A stretch of DNA of 64,000 nt from Janthinobacterium sp. UMAB-56 (GTDB lineage: Bacteria > Pseudomonadota > Gammaproteobacteria > Burkholderiales > Burkholderiaceae_D). Position numbers and translations under genes: made by a program. How positions within the stretch are numbered: the first letter of the stretch is position 1; each line of letters begins with the position of its first letter. The notes beneath the pieces are model-generated. The model was not told where the DNA came from. It saw nothing but the letters and a program-made list of their open reading frames with translations, and searched no databases. Positions 7,058 to 14,708 of this stretch are shown here, piece after piece. The stretch lies in assembly GCF_900095265.1 (NCBI RefSeq), contig NZ_LT607651.1, positions 389,528 through 453,527 of the forward strand. The letters are read 5' to 3'.

Positions 7058-8072
7058 GCGGGCGGACACCCTTTGCGGCATGCAGCAAGGTATCCCTGTC
7101 GCCATTCCAGGGCGGCAGATCGGCGGGGGGCAGTGGCAATACCTTGTCCAGATTAGGAAAGCGCGCGTTGGGATTGAATCCCAGTTCACGATTAAGTACG
7201 CCGTAACGTTCCGCTCTCGCTTTATCAATGCAAGGAGCCAACATGGTTGCAAGATTAAATGGATCTCCGAACTCAATCTCCAGTTTGTTTGCGCACTTTT
7301 CGCAGCCGAATGCTACTCCCTCATGTAGAACTTTAAGAGCAAGTGCTTTGGTTTCTAGCGTACGCGGCCCGCTAACTCTCCCTGAGGCCATTCTCGGGGA
7401 GGAATACATGTAAGATAAATTATATGCAACTGGTCCGTACCCTTGGGAAAATGAACACTCCATCATTTTTATTGCAACAGGAATATTAGCCCAATACCCT
7501 GCGCCCTCATTTGCAGGGCCCACATTTAGTTTATCTGACAAAAAATCCATCGCTTGAGGATTACCCATCTGCGCCGCCTTTTGCCAGAAGGCATAAGCAC
7601 GAGTGATGTCGCCGTCAACGCCGGTGCTATTCGCATAATACGTCCCCATTCGGTCATAAGCCGCTGGTATGCCCAGCCGCATCGCCTTTTCCACCAGTTG
7701 CACCGCTTCTGCCTCTCCATGCAAGGGATCGCGTCCTTCCACATACAGGCTGGCCAGGTTGAGCATCGCCTTCCAGTGCAATCGTTCTGCCGCTTGACGC
7801 GTCAAATCGACAATTTTTTTGTAATCGCGGTCTTCCACGAAAATTTCAGGATCTTCCATGGCGCGTGCTTCGAGAAACCAGTCCTCGGCTTGCGCATCGA
7901 TGGGCGGCACCTTGCTCGCCTCGATTTCACAGATAAAATCCGCGACATGGGGATTGAAAAGCGGCAGGCTTTGGTTACGTGGCAGGACTTCTTTCGTGTC
8001 GTTTGGCATTTTGCAGGCAAGCAGGCAGCACAAGAAGATAAGCGACGCCAGGCGTCCTCTCGTGGCACCCAT
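7020..8072 (-). CDS. Sel1-repeat lipoprotein, C-terminally truncated (putative T6SS phospholipase immunity, Tli5-like)
   Basis: A 350-residue predicted periplasmic lipoprotein with signal peptide and lipobox LLAC, followed by Sel1/TPR-like repeats (about residues 85-190, e.g. AMRLGIPAAYDRMGTYYAN and AFWQKAAQMGNPQAM). It is a paralogue of the next gene upstream, but after GVRPPP the homologous C-terminal ~190 residues are gone. They are replaced by about ten residues read out of frame from a peptidase remnant, ending at 7020. Tandem Sel1 lipoproteins next to PLD effectors are known as immunity proteins of the Tle5/PldB type, so this is probably a partly deleted immunity copy. ATG 8072 was chosen; a TTG at 8105 would overlap the upstream stop. 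Confidence 0.72.
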   Translation of the reverse strand: MGATRGRLASLIFLCCLLACKMPNDTKEVLPRNQSLPLFNPHVADFICEIEASKVPPIDAQAEDWFLEARAMEDPEIFVEDRDYKKIVDLTRQAAERLHWKAMLNLASLYVEGRDPLHGEAEAVQLVEKAMRLGIPAAYDRMGTYYANSTGVDGDITRAYAFWQKAAQMGNPQAMDFLSDKLNVGPANEGAGYWANIPVAIKMMECSFSQGYGPVAYNLSYMYSSPRMASGRVSGPRTLETKALALKVLHEGVAFGCEKCANKLEIEFGDPFNLATMLAPCIDKARAERYGVLNRELGFNPNARFPNLDKVLPLPPADLPPWNGDRDTLLHAAKGVRPPPSTSTSATCCG

Positions 8073-8097
8073 GCTGGATTGATTGCTATCCACTGCG

Positions 8098-9696
8098 TTA
8101 TCCAAGACCAGGAAGGGATCTATCCATCAAATGCCACGTCACGTCGCCATCTGGCAAGTCCAGCAGCCAGTCGCGGCGCGGTTGCGGGAACGGCGCGCCT
8201 TGGGTCAGCCATGCCTGGCGCCAGTACTGGTTGACGATGGCCTGCAACGGATGGTCGGCCGCTACCCACGGTTGCCAGACGCCGCTGGCCGGACATGCCT
8301 GGTCGCAAGCGCAGCTCAACCATGGCTCGGGCCGCGCCACCTCGCGCAGCAACCCGCGCGCCGCGCGCGGCTCCACGGCGCCTTGCTTGTGCCGTATCGT
8401 CAGGCACTGTTCCCACGTCACGGGGCCATAACGACTCTTTACGTCGGCATCGAGCACGCTGAAATGGCGGAACTCTTCGCCTTTGCGCAACAGCCGGGGC
8501 GGCTCCGTCAAACCCTGCCCAGCGGCCGGTTGCCAGTATGCGGAAAATGGCACAATCGCCGCGTCGCTGTGCAAGCCGGTGGGACGCAGCGCATAGTCGG
8601 CGGCAAGGAAATACGGTTCTTGTAACAGCGAGGCGGCGCTTGGCTGCGGGATGGCTGGCGGCGGGCGGACACCCATGGCGGCGTCGAGCAGGCTCTTTCG
8701 TTGTCCATCCCACGGCGGCAGATCGGCCGGTGGCAATGGTAGGATTTTATCGAGGTTGGGAAAGCGGCGATTGGGGTTGAAGCCGAGGGCGTTACTAAGC
8801 ATACGATATCGCTCTCCACGAGCCTTGTCCACATATGGCGCCAGCATATCGGCAAGATCAAAAGGCGAACCAAATTCAATTGCCAATGCATTTGCACAAT
8901 CCTCACAACCAAACTTAACACCTTCATGCAATACCTTTAATGCACGATTTTTTGTTTCTGCATTCCGCGAGCCATTTATTTTTCCACTGGTGGCCCGTGG
9001 AGACACATACAAATAATGCAAATCAAATGCTGCGGGACCATATCCTTGCCCAAATGCACATTCCAGCATTTTTGTCGCTACGGGAATATTAGACCAATAG
9101 CCCGCCCCTTCACTGGCGGGTCCAACATTTAATTTATCCGCCAAAAATGCCATCGCTTGAGGATTACCCATCTGTGCTGCCTTTTGCCAAAAGGCATAGG
9201 CACGCGTGATGTCGCCGTTGACACCCGTGCTATTCGCGTAATACGTCCCCATCCGGTCATATGCTGCCGGTATCCCGAGCCGCATCGCCTTTTCCACCAA
9301 TTGCACCGCCTCTTCCTCACCATATAAAGGATCGCGCCCTTCCACATACAGGCTGGCCAGATTGAGCATCGCCTTCCAGTGCAACCGCTCTGCCGCTTGA
9401 CGCGTCAGAGCGACGATTTTTTTGTAGTCGCGGTCTTCCACGAAAATTTCAGGATCTTCCAAGGCGCGTGCTTCGAGAAACCAGTCCTCGGCTTGCGCAT
9501 CGATGGGCGGCACCTTGCCCGCCTCGGTTTCACAGACAAAATCCGCGACATGCGGATTGAAAAGTGGAAAGCTTTGGTTGCGCGGCAAGACTTCTTTCGT
9601 GTCGTTTGACATTTTGCAGGCGCCTAAAGTGAAAATCAGGAAAACTGCCAAGATAAAAAAAGGCAGGGGAAGGGGGAAATTTTTATACTTTTTCAT
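8098..9696 (-). CDS. Sel1-repeat lipoprotein, full length (putative Tli5-like immunity protein)
   Basis: A 532-residue lipoprotein whose signal peptide ends in TLGAC. Residues about 75-200 contain Sel1-type helical repeats, and a cysteine pair FGCEDCAN follows near residue 260. The C-terminal ~180 residues form a separate domain (from LLQEPYFLAADYALRP onward, with CACDQACPA) absent from the truncated paralogue; it resembles DUF6396-type extensions. It lies 58 bp downstream of the PLD effector on the same strand. By analogy with PldB (PA5089) and its Sel1 immunity proteins, it should neutralise the effector in the periplasm. ATG 9696 follows a GGGGTG ribosome-binding site; GTG 9702 is an alternative. 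Codon use is more A/T-rich than in flanking genes. Confidence 0.78.
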   Translation of the reverse strand: MKKYKNFPLPLPFFILAVFLIFTLGACKMSNDTKEVLPRNQSFPLFNPHVADFVCETEAGKVPPIDAQAEDWFLEARALEDPEIFVEDRDYKKIVALTRQAAERLHWKAMLNLASLYVEGRDPLYGEEEAVQLVEKAMRLGIPAAYDRMGTYYANSTGVNGDITRAYAFWQKAAQMGNPQAMAFLADKLNVGPASEGAGYWSNIPVATKMLECAFGQGYGPAAFDLHYLYVSPRATSGKINGSRNAETKNRALKVLHEGVKFGCEDCANALAIEFGSPFDLADMLAPYVDKARGERYRMLSNALGFNPNRRFPNLDKILPLPPADLPPWDGQRKSLLDAAMGVRPPPAIPQPSAASLLQEPYFLAADYALRPTGLHSDAAIVPFSAYWQPAAGQGLTEPPRLLRKGEEFRHFSVLDADVKSRYGPVTWEQCLTIRHKQGAVEPRAARGLLREVARPEPWLSCACDQACPASGVWQPWVAADHPLQAIVNQYWRQAWLTQGAPFPQPRRDWLLDLPDGDVTWHLMDRSLPGLG

Positions 9697-9754
9697 GCTC
9701 ACCCCAAACGTGTCGTGGAGCTGCGTTTGTCTTCCAATGGCAGCAAAAAGCCAG

Positions 9755-11755
9755 TCATTTTTTTATCTGCAAAATTTTCAGAATACGAATTTTTTTCCCT
9801 CGATTATCTTTCATTAATTTCACCCAGTTCCCGTAAGCATCCACAATCTCCGCCTTCGTCCCACCCCCGCCATCGACCAATCCCCCGCTATGCATGCGCC
9901 ACACCCGCTTGCGCAAATCGCGGGCCACGCGGTGGTCGATGGTGGCGATATTGATTTCGCTGTCGACGGCCATGCTGCGCTGGTTCAGGTTGGCGCTTCC
10001 CAAGGTCATGAACACGTCGTCGACCAGCATCAATTTGGAATGGATGTAGATTTCACGGTAACGCCAGCGGTCCTTGTCAAACGCGCTGACATTGAGCATG
10101 GCCACCGAGACCTTCAGCCCGAAGTCGCTCTCGAGCGTCATCGTGCCGGGTTTGTTGATGCCGTTGGAGTGCTGCACCACGTCGGGCAACTTGACTTCCG
10201 CCTCGGTGGAAATGCCGAATCCTGCCCTGACACGCCGGGTTTTCGGTCGCTTGTTGTAGTCGTCGATCATGGTGTTTTGCCCCGTCATGCCAGCGTGCTG
10301 CCCCAGTGTCGCCAGCGTGTCATGGGTGCGCGGCACCATCTGCGCCCGTTCGGGCACCGGGATGACGATGAATACGTGCATGACCGGCATATCTTCAAGA
10401 CTCTTGCCCGCCTTGACACTGCCGGCCTTCCAGGCGGCGACCACTTTCTTGCGCTCGGCCAGCAAATGCCGGGCCCAATCTTCATACTGGAAATACTGGT
10501 TTTCCACATACAGGTAGCCGGCCGCCAGGCTGGCCTGGGTCACGGCGCGAAAATAGGTTTCCTTGATCGTCTTGTCTTGCTCCTCGGGCTGCGTCAGGAC
10601 GATCTGCACGGTGGAGTCATCCGGCCCGGCCTTGCGCAACAGCTGGGCCGGCGGGTTTTTACATGATGAATACCAACTCACGCATTCCCCGGCGGCCTGA
10701 TGCGTGCGGTCGTCGATCGCGCGGTCCCATGCCTTCACGAAATTGTTGTACAGCGCGATAAGCGCACGGCCGCCGTCAATGCGGCAGGCGTAATCCTGAT
10801 ACGGTTTCAGCGTGGCGAACCCGCCGTCCGCGGCCATTCCCTGCAAACACTCGCGCCGCTCGTTCACGCCGCCCTGTTCGCGGCGCGTATCGTCGAGCAG
10901 ATGGGCCGTCGTATCCCAATAATCGGTCACCGAGTTCAGGCCCATCACGTAACCGACGGCCTTGGAACCCTCTTCGTGGGCGAAATCGATCAGGACCGGC
11001 TTCTGGTGGTGCGTACCCAGGTATTGCATGCCGGGCTTTTCGATTTCTCCCATCGTCAAGCCGTGCGGCTGGTTGATTTCGGTCGCGATGCTCTTGCTGA
11101 TCGCGGCGCTGTCGCCGTGCCGCAAGCGAACCTCCAGGCCCTCCAACAAGCCATGGAACGCGGCCGCATACCAGCTGTGGCAATATTCTTCACGCGCCAT
11201 GATCGGAATATACTCGGGCCGGACGTATTCGGCCCAATAACCATTGCCTAAAACATGTTTCTTGTTTTGGACCGCATCGTGCAACATCGCCAGGCTGGCT
11301 TTTGCACTGATGTCGTCGGCGCGCTGTCCACCGGTTTTCCATGGCGAGGTGCCGTGCGAATAGCCCGGCATAGTGCGCGCTATCGGCGAGCCGATCCGGT
11401 CATACCAGATCAGCAGGCGCACCCTGACGTAACGTCGCGTGGCGGCGATCAGCAAGTCGCCAAACGTTTCGCCACGCGGCCAGGTGGCGCTGTTGCCGCG
11501 CACCAGTTCCATGCCCGGGTCGAAACCCCAGCAGCACAGGTCAATGGACTTTTTAGCCTTGGCGATCTCGGCGGCGATGTCGGCGAACCCCTCCTGTCCG
11601 CAAATGAACAGCGTCAGCTTGTTGTTGTGCGTGATCGGGTGGCTGGCCTTGCCTTTCAGGTTACGATTTTCCAGCAGCCACTGGAGCGAACTTGTCGCGC
11701 TGCGGCCGACTTCGTCGATGTGGGTGGTTTCGATGCGACCGCTCGATTCCGGCAT
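9755..11755 (-). CDS. Phospholipase D family T6SS effector (Tle5-like)
   Basis: A 666-residue protein with two HKD phosphodiesterase motifs: HQKPVLID at about residue 250 and HSKLMLVD at about residue 572, the latter followed by GSANLNQRSM. The pair forms one active site that hydrolyses phospholipid headgroups. There is no signal peptide, as expected for a cargo delivered by a VgrG spike. It starts 25 bp after the vgrG stop with a good GGGAGAG site, and two Sel1 lipoproteins follow. This vgrG-tle5-tli5 order is characteristic of antibacterial (sometimes trans-kingdom) T6SS lipase modules. Length is close to PldB (Tle5b) and shorter than PldA. The toxin target, membrane phospholipid, is inferred from the family. 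Confidence 0.87.
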   Translation of the reverse strand: MPESSGRIETTHIDEVGRSATSSLQWLLENRNLKGKASHPITHNNKLTLFICGQEGFADIAAEIAKAKKSIDLCCWGFDPGMELVRGNSATWPRGETFGDLLIAATRRYVRVRLLIWYDRIGSPIARTMPGYSHGTSPWKTGGQRADDISAKASLAMLHDAVQNKKHVLGNGYWAEYVRPEYIPIMAREEYCHSWYAAAFHGLLEGLEVRLRHGDSAAISKSIATEINQPHGLTMGEIEKPGMQYLGTHHQKPVLIDFAHEEGSKAVGYVMGLNSVTDYWDTTAHLLDDTRREQGGVNERRECLQGMAADGGFATLKPYQDYACRIDGGRALIALYNNFVKAWDRAIDDRTHQAAGECVSWYSSCKNPPAQLLRKAGPDDSTVQIVLTQPEEQDKTIKETYFRAVTQASLAAGYLYVENQYFQYEDWARHLLAERKKVVAAWKAGSVKAGKSLEDMPVMHVFIVIPVPERAQMVPRTHDTLATLGQHAGMTGQNTMIDDYNKRPKTRRVRAGFGISTEAEVKLPDVVQHSNGINKPGTMTLESDFGLKVSVAMLNVSAFDKDRWRYREIYIHSKLMLVDDVFMTLGSANLNQRSMAVDSEINIATIDHRVARDLRKRVWRMHSGGLVDGGGGTKAEIVDAYGNWVKLMKDNRGKKIRILKILQIKK

Positions 11756-11780
11756 GATGCTCTCCCGTCAGTGTGGTGAA

Positions 11781-14555
11781 TCATTGAATCCCGCGGCCAT
11801 CGGCGGTGTCGTCGAGTGCGCGCAAGCCGCGGTTCGACAGCTTGTGTTCGCCGTCCGGCGCCGCGTTCGGGTCGAAGCGCGCGCTCGCTTGCAATGAAAA
11901 CTCTTCGCCATTGCCAAGGACGACACGGTAGCGCGGCGTGCCGTCCTGGTGCGCGATCAGGATGCGGCCGAATTCATCGGTCAGGCCTTGCTCGACTTCG
12001 GCCTCTCCGTTGTACAGCGTGTACGGCACATTGGCGTACTGGCCGCCATCCGCATGGGCCTGTATCGTATGCTGCAATTGCCCCGCGACCGGCGCGATGG
12101 GGGGTTCCAGCTCCGGTTGCGGCCGGTTCTTGGGCGCCAGCGTTTCCAGGTTGCCATGAAACAAGGTCGGCGACGCGGTAAAAAACTGTACCTTGTCGCT
12201 AATTTCAAGCATGCAATTAGCGCCATGCAGGCGCACGCCTTTGCGGCCGCGAATATTCACCCAGTCGGCCTGGCTGATCAATTCCAACACCTTGTTGGCG
12301 ACGATATCGACCGCATCGGTTTGCGCCGCGATCTGCACCGGGCCAGCTGCAGCGATCAGTTTCATGCCAGCCTTGTGGACGAACAGGCGCAGCGCTGCGC
12401 CGATGCTGGCGAACAGGCCGCCGCCTGCCGCCAGCGACAGGTCGCATCCGGTCGTCAGCGCGGTGTGCTCGGCGCTGGCGATGTGCGTCGATTGCGCGCT
12501 CGTCGTTTCGATCCCGGCCGGACTGGCCAGCACCAGATGCGGCTTGGATAATTCGGGAAATGCGTTTTCGCCACTGCCGCCACCGCCCTTGATCGCGGCA
12601 TGCTGGGCATTGAGCACATCGGCGGCGGCGCCCTGCTGGGCGGCACTTTCTTGCGCGCCGTAATGCTGCGCCAGGGCAGCAAGCGCCTTGTGCCGCTCAG
12701 CAGCCTCGGCCAACCTGCGCAAGGTTTCATCCATGCTCTTGATATGTGAGGCGGCGCCAGGGCGCGCTTCGGTGGTCAGCAACATGCCGCGGCCGGCGCG
12801 CGCCACGCCCCAGGCGTCTGACGCCAGTTCCCAGCCTTCGCCACGCGCATCCTTGCGCCCGCTGGCGTCTTCGATGCGGCTGATGCAGCCGAGCGACAAT
12901 TGGCTGTGCTGATGATCGCTTTTCAATTGCGCCTGGATGCGCTGGTGCGTATCGTCCAGTACCAACTGGTTGCCGCGCACGCCGTAGCCGCCGCCAGGCA
13001 TCAGCTCGGCGCTGCGCCAGCCGCCCAGCATACGTTGCCCCGGCAAGTTCCACGGCGGCGCATGCTTGCCGTTGTACACCGCGCCGACAATGACGGGACG
13101 GTCGATATTGCCGTCGAGAAACTGAATCAGTACTTCCTGGCCAATGCGCGGCAACGCGATCTGGCCGAACGCCTGGCCCGCCCAGGGCGTCATGACCCTG
13201 ATCCATGGCGAACTGCCCGCGTCGAACTTGCCCAGCCGGTCCCAGTGGAATTGCACCTTCACCCGGCCCAGCGCGTCGGTATGGATGGTTTCGCCTGCCG
13301 GCCCGGTGACAATCGCCGTCTGCACGCCGGGCAAGGCACAAGGCGTGCTGTTGAACTGCCGCCCCGGATACCAACGGATGCTCTTGCGGATGCAGCTAAA
13401 ACGGTTTTCATAATGCGACTTCGCACCCGTCCCTGCCTGGTAATTGTTGCTGGCGATATGATCGACCGACAGGATCAGGTATTCGCGCGAGCCGATGTCC
13501 GGGCGCGCCGCTTCACCTCTGGCCGGGATGGCTTGCTTGCCGCTGAAGTGTCCGCCCAGCGTGAAACTGCGCCCGGCCTGGGCGCAGCGATGATTGCCGC
13601 CAGCTTCGAAGGTTTGCACCTCGCAGTTATGCGCCTCCAGGCGGCGTTGCGCCAACGCTTCGCCGTCACCCATGTCGGCATAGCCATAGCCGGTGTTTTG
13701 ATACAGTTCATGGGCAAACACGTCGCCCTGCTGGTGCAGCGCATAGCCGCTGGCGCAGCTGGCATACGGATGCTTGTAGTTGAAGCTGGCCAGGGTGAGC
13801 GAGCCTGAAGCGATCTTCCGTATTGCCCGCCAATCGCGTATGCCGTCGCCCTCCAGCGAGCCTGCGCCGTTGCGAAACAGCATCGCGTCGGCTTCGCAGG
13901 CATCGCTGTCGCTTGGGTCGATGCTATCGCTCAGCCAGGTATTGTCGCCCAAACAGAGCGTATGACCGTCGGCGCGATGTTCATACCAATAATGGATACC
14001 CTGGTCTTCCCAGCGCCGGTGCAAATGGTTGTAATCGGTTTCATTATGCTGGTTGGCGCAGCTTAATATCGCTTTTTCCTCATGCAGCCGGTTTTGCCAG
14101 TCGCGCTGCACATAATGATCGAAGGTCGTTTCGCTGATGTCGATGACCGTGCGTTCGTGGAACGAGACGTTGTCCATGCGCAGCCTGGAAAACGCCAACC
14201 AGGGTTGCAGCACCATCTGGTAGAACGCGAAACCGCCATCGCTGCGCAACAAGCGAAATTCGCCGACATAACCATTGAAATGGCGCAAGCTGGCGTCATC
14301 GCGCACCATCGAAATCGTGACCATGCGCCCCATCATCGCGGTCAGGGGAATGTGGAGATTGTCGGACAGCAGTTCGGCGTCGAAGCGGAAGTCGCGTGAC
14401 ATTTCCTCGTGTGCCCGCAAGCTGTTGACCAGCAGCGCGGTATCGGGCGGCCCATCGTCGCGCGGAAAATCCATGCGTAGCAAGCGGCTGTCCTGGACTC
14501 GCATGCCCGCTCCGAAAAGGCGCGCCAGATCGGCCGCCAGCTTGCCATCATCCAT
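11781..14555 (-). CDS. vgrG: VgrG spike protein with DUF2345 and C-terminal transthyretin-like extension
   Basis: A 924-residue type VI secretion tip protein. In order it shows the gp27-like Rhs/Vgr domain (residues about 20-400), the gp5-like OB fold and needle entry (SSPWIRVMTPWAGQAFG and GNIDRPVIVGAVYNG, about 450-550), a DUF2345 region (about 570-830), and a C-terminal Ig/transthyretin-like module (YTLYNGEAEVEQGLTDEFGR onward, about 850-910). Such extensions bind lipase effectors, here presumably the PLD encoded next. ATG 14555 was chosen because GGAGG lies 4 nt upstream; the open frame continues upstream to 14657 without conserved sequence. No other T6SS structural genes occur in the window, so this is an orphan effector cluster that depends on a main locus elsewhere. 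Confidence 0.93.
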   Translation of the reverse strand: MDDGKLAADLARLFGAGMRVQDSRLLRMDFPRDDGPPDTALLVNSLRAHEEMSRDFRFDAELLSDNLHIPLTAMMGRMVTISMVRDDASLRHFNGYVGEFRLLRSDGGFAFYQMVLQPWLAFSRLRMDNVSFHERTVIDISETTFDHYVQRDWQNRLHEEKAILSCANQHNETDYNHLHRRWEDQGIHYWYEHRADGHTLCLGDNTWLSDSIDPSDSDACEADAMLFRNGAGSLEGDGIRDWRAIRKIASGSLTLASFNYKHPYASCASGYALHQQGDVFAHELYQNTGYGYADMGDGEALAQRRLEAHNCEVQTFEAGGNHRCAQAGRSFTLGGHFSGKQAIPARGEAARPDIGSREYLILSVDHIASNNYQAGTGAKSHYENRFSCIRKSIRWYPGRQFNSTPCALPGVQTAIVTGPAGETIHTDALGRVKVQFHWDRLGKFDAGSSPWIRVMTPWAGQAFGQIALPRIGQEVLIQFLDGNIDRPVIVGAVYNGKHAPPWNLPGQRMLGGWRSAELMPGGGYGVRGNQLVLDDTHQRIQAQLKSDHQHSQLSLGCISRIEDASGRKDARGEGWELASDAWGVARAGRGMLLTTEARPGAASHIKSMDETLRRLAEAAERHKALAALAQHYGAQESAAQQGAAADVLNAQHAAIKGGGGSGENAFPELSKPHLVLASPAGIETTSAQSTHIASAEHTALTTGCDLSLAAGGGLFASIGAALRLFVHKAGMKLIAAAGPVQIAAQTDAVDIVANKVLELISQADWVNIRGRKGVRLHGANCMLEISDKVQFFTASPTLFHGNLETLAPKNRPQPELEPPIAPVAGQLQHTIQAHADGGQYANVPYTLYNGEAEVEQGLTDEFGRILIAHQDGTPRYRVVLGNGEEFSLQASARFDPNAAPDGEHKLSNRGLRALDDTADGRGIQ

Positions 14556-14644
14556 ATTGCCTCCGTCGGACTTGTTCCCCTGGCCCATGCTAACCATGGT
14601 GAACGCTGGCATATTGATGGAACTCAAACTAGTTGCCCATACGT

Positions 14645-14682
14645 AAAAAAGCCGCATCGGCCCAGTCGGCGGATGCGGCTTT
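14645..14682 (-). terminator. Intrinsic terminator of S46 peptidase gene
   Basis: An 11-bp stem AAAGCCGCATC/GATGCGGCTTT is followed on the minus strand by a T run (complement of AAAAAA). It lies 26 bp past the peptidase stop. A diverged copy is present at 6878-6916. Confidence 0.8.
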
Positions 14683-14708
14683 GCGCTAGCGCAAGTTGAA
14701 GCTGAATA

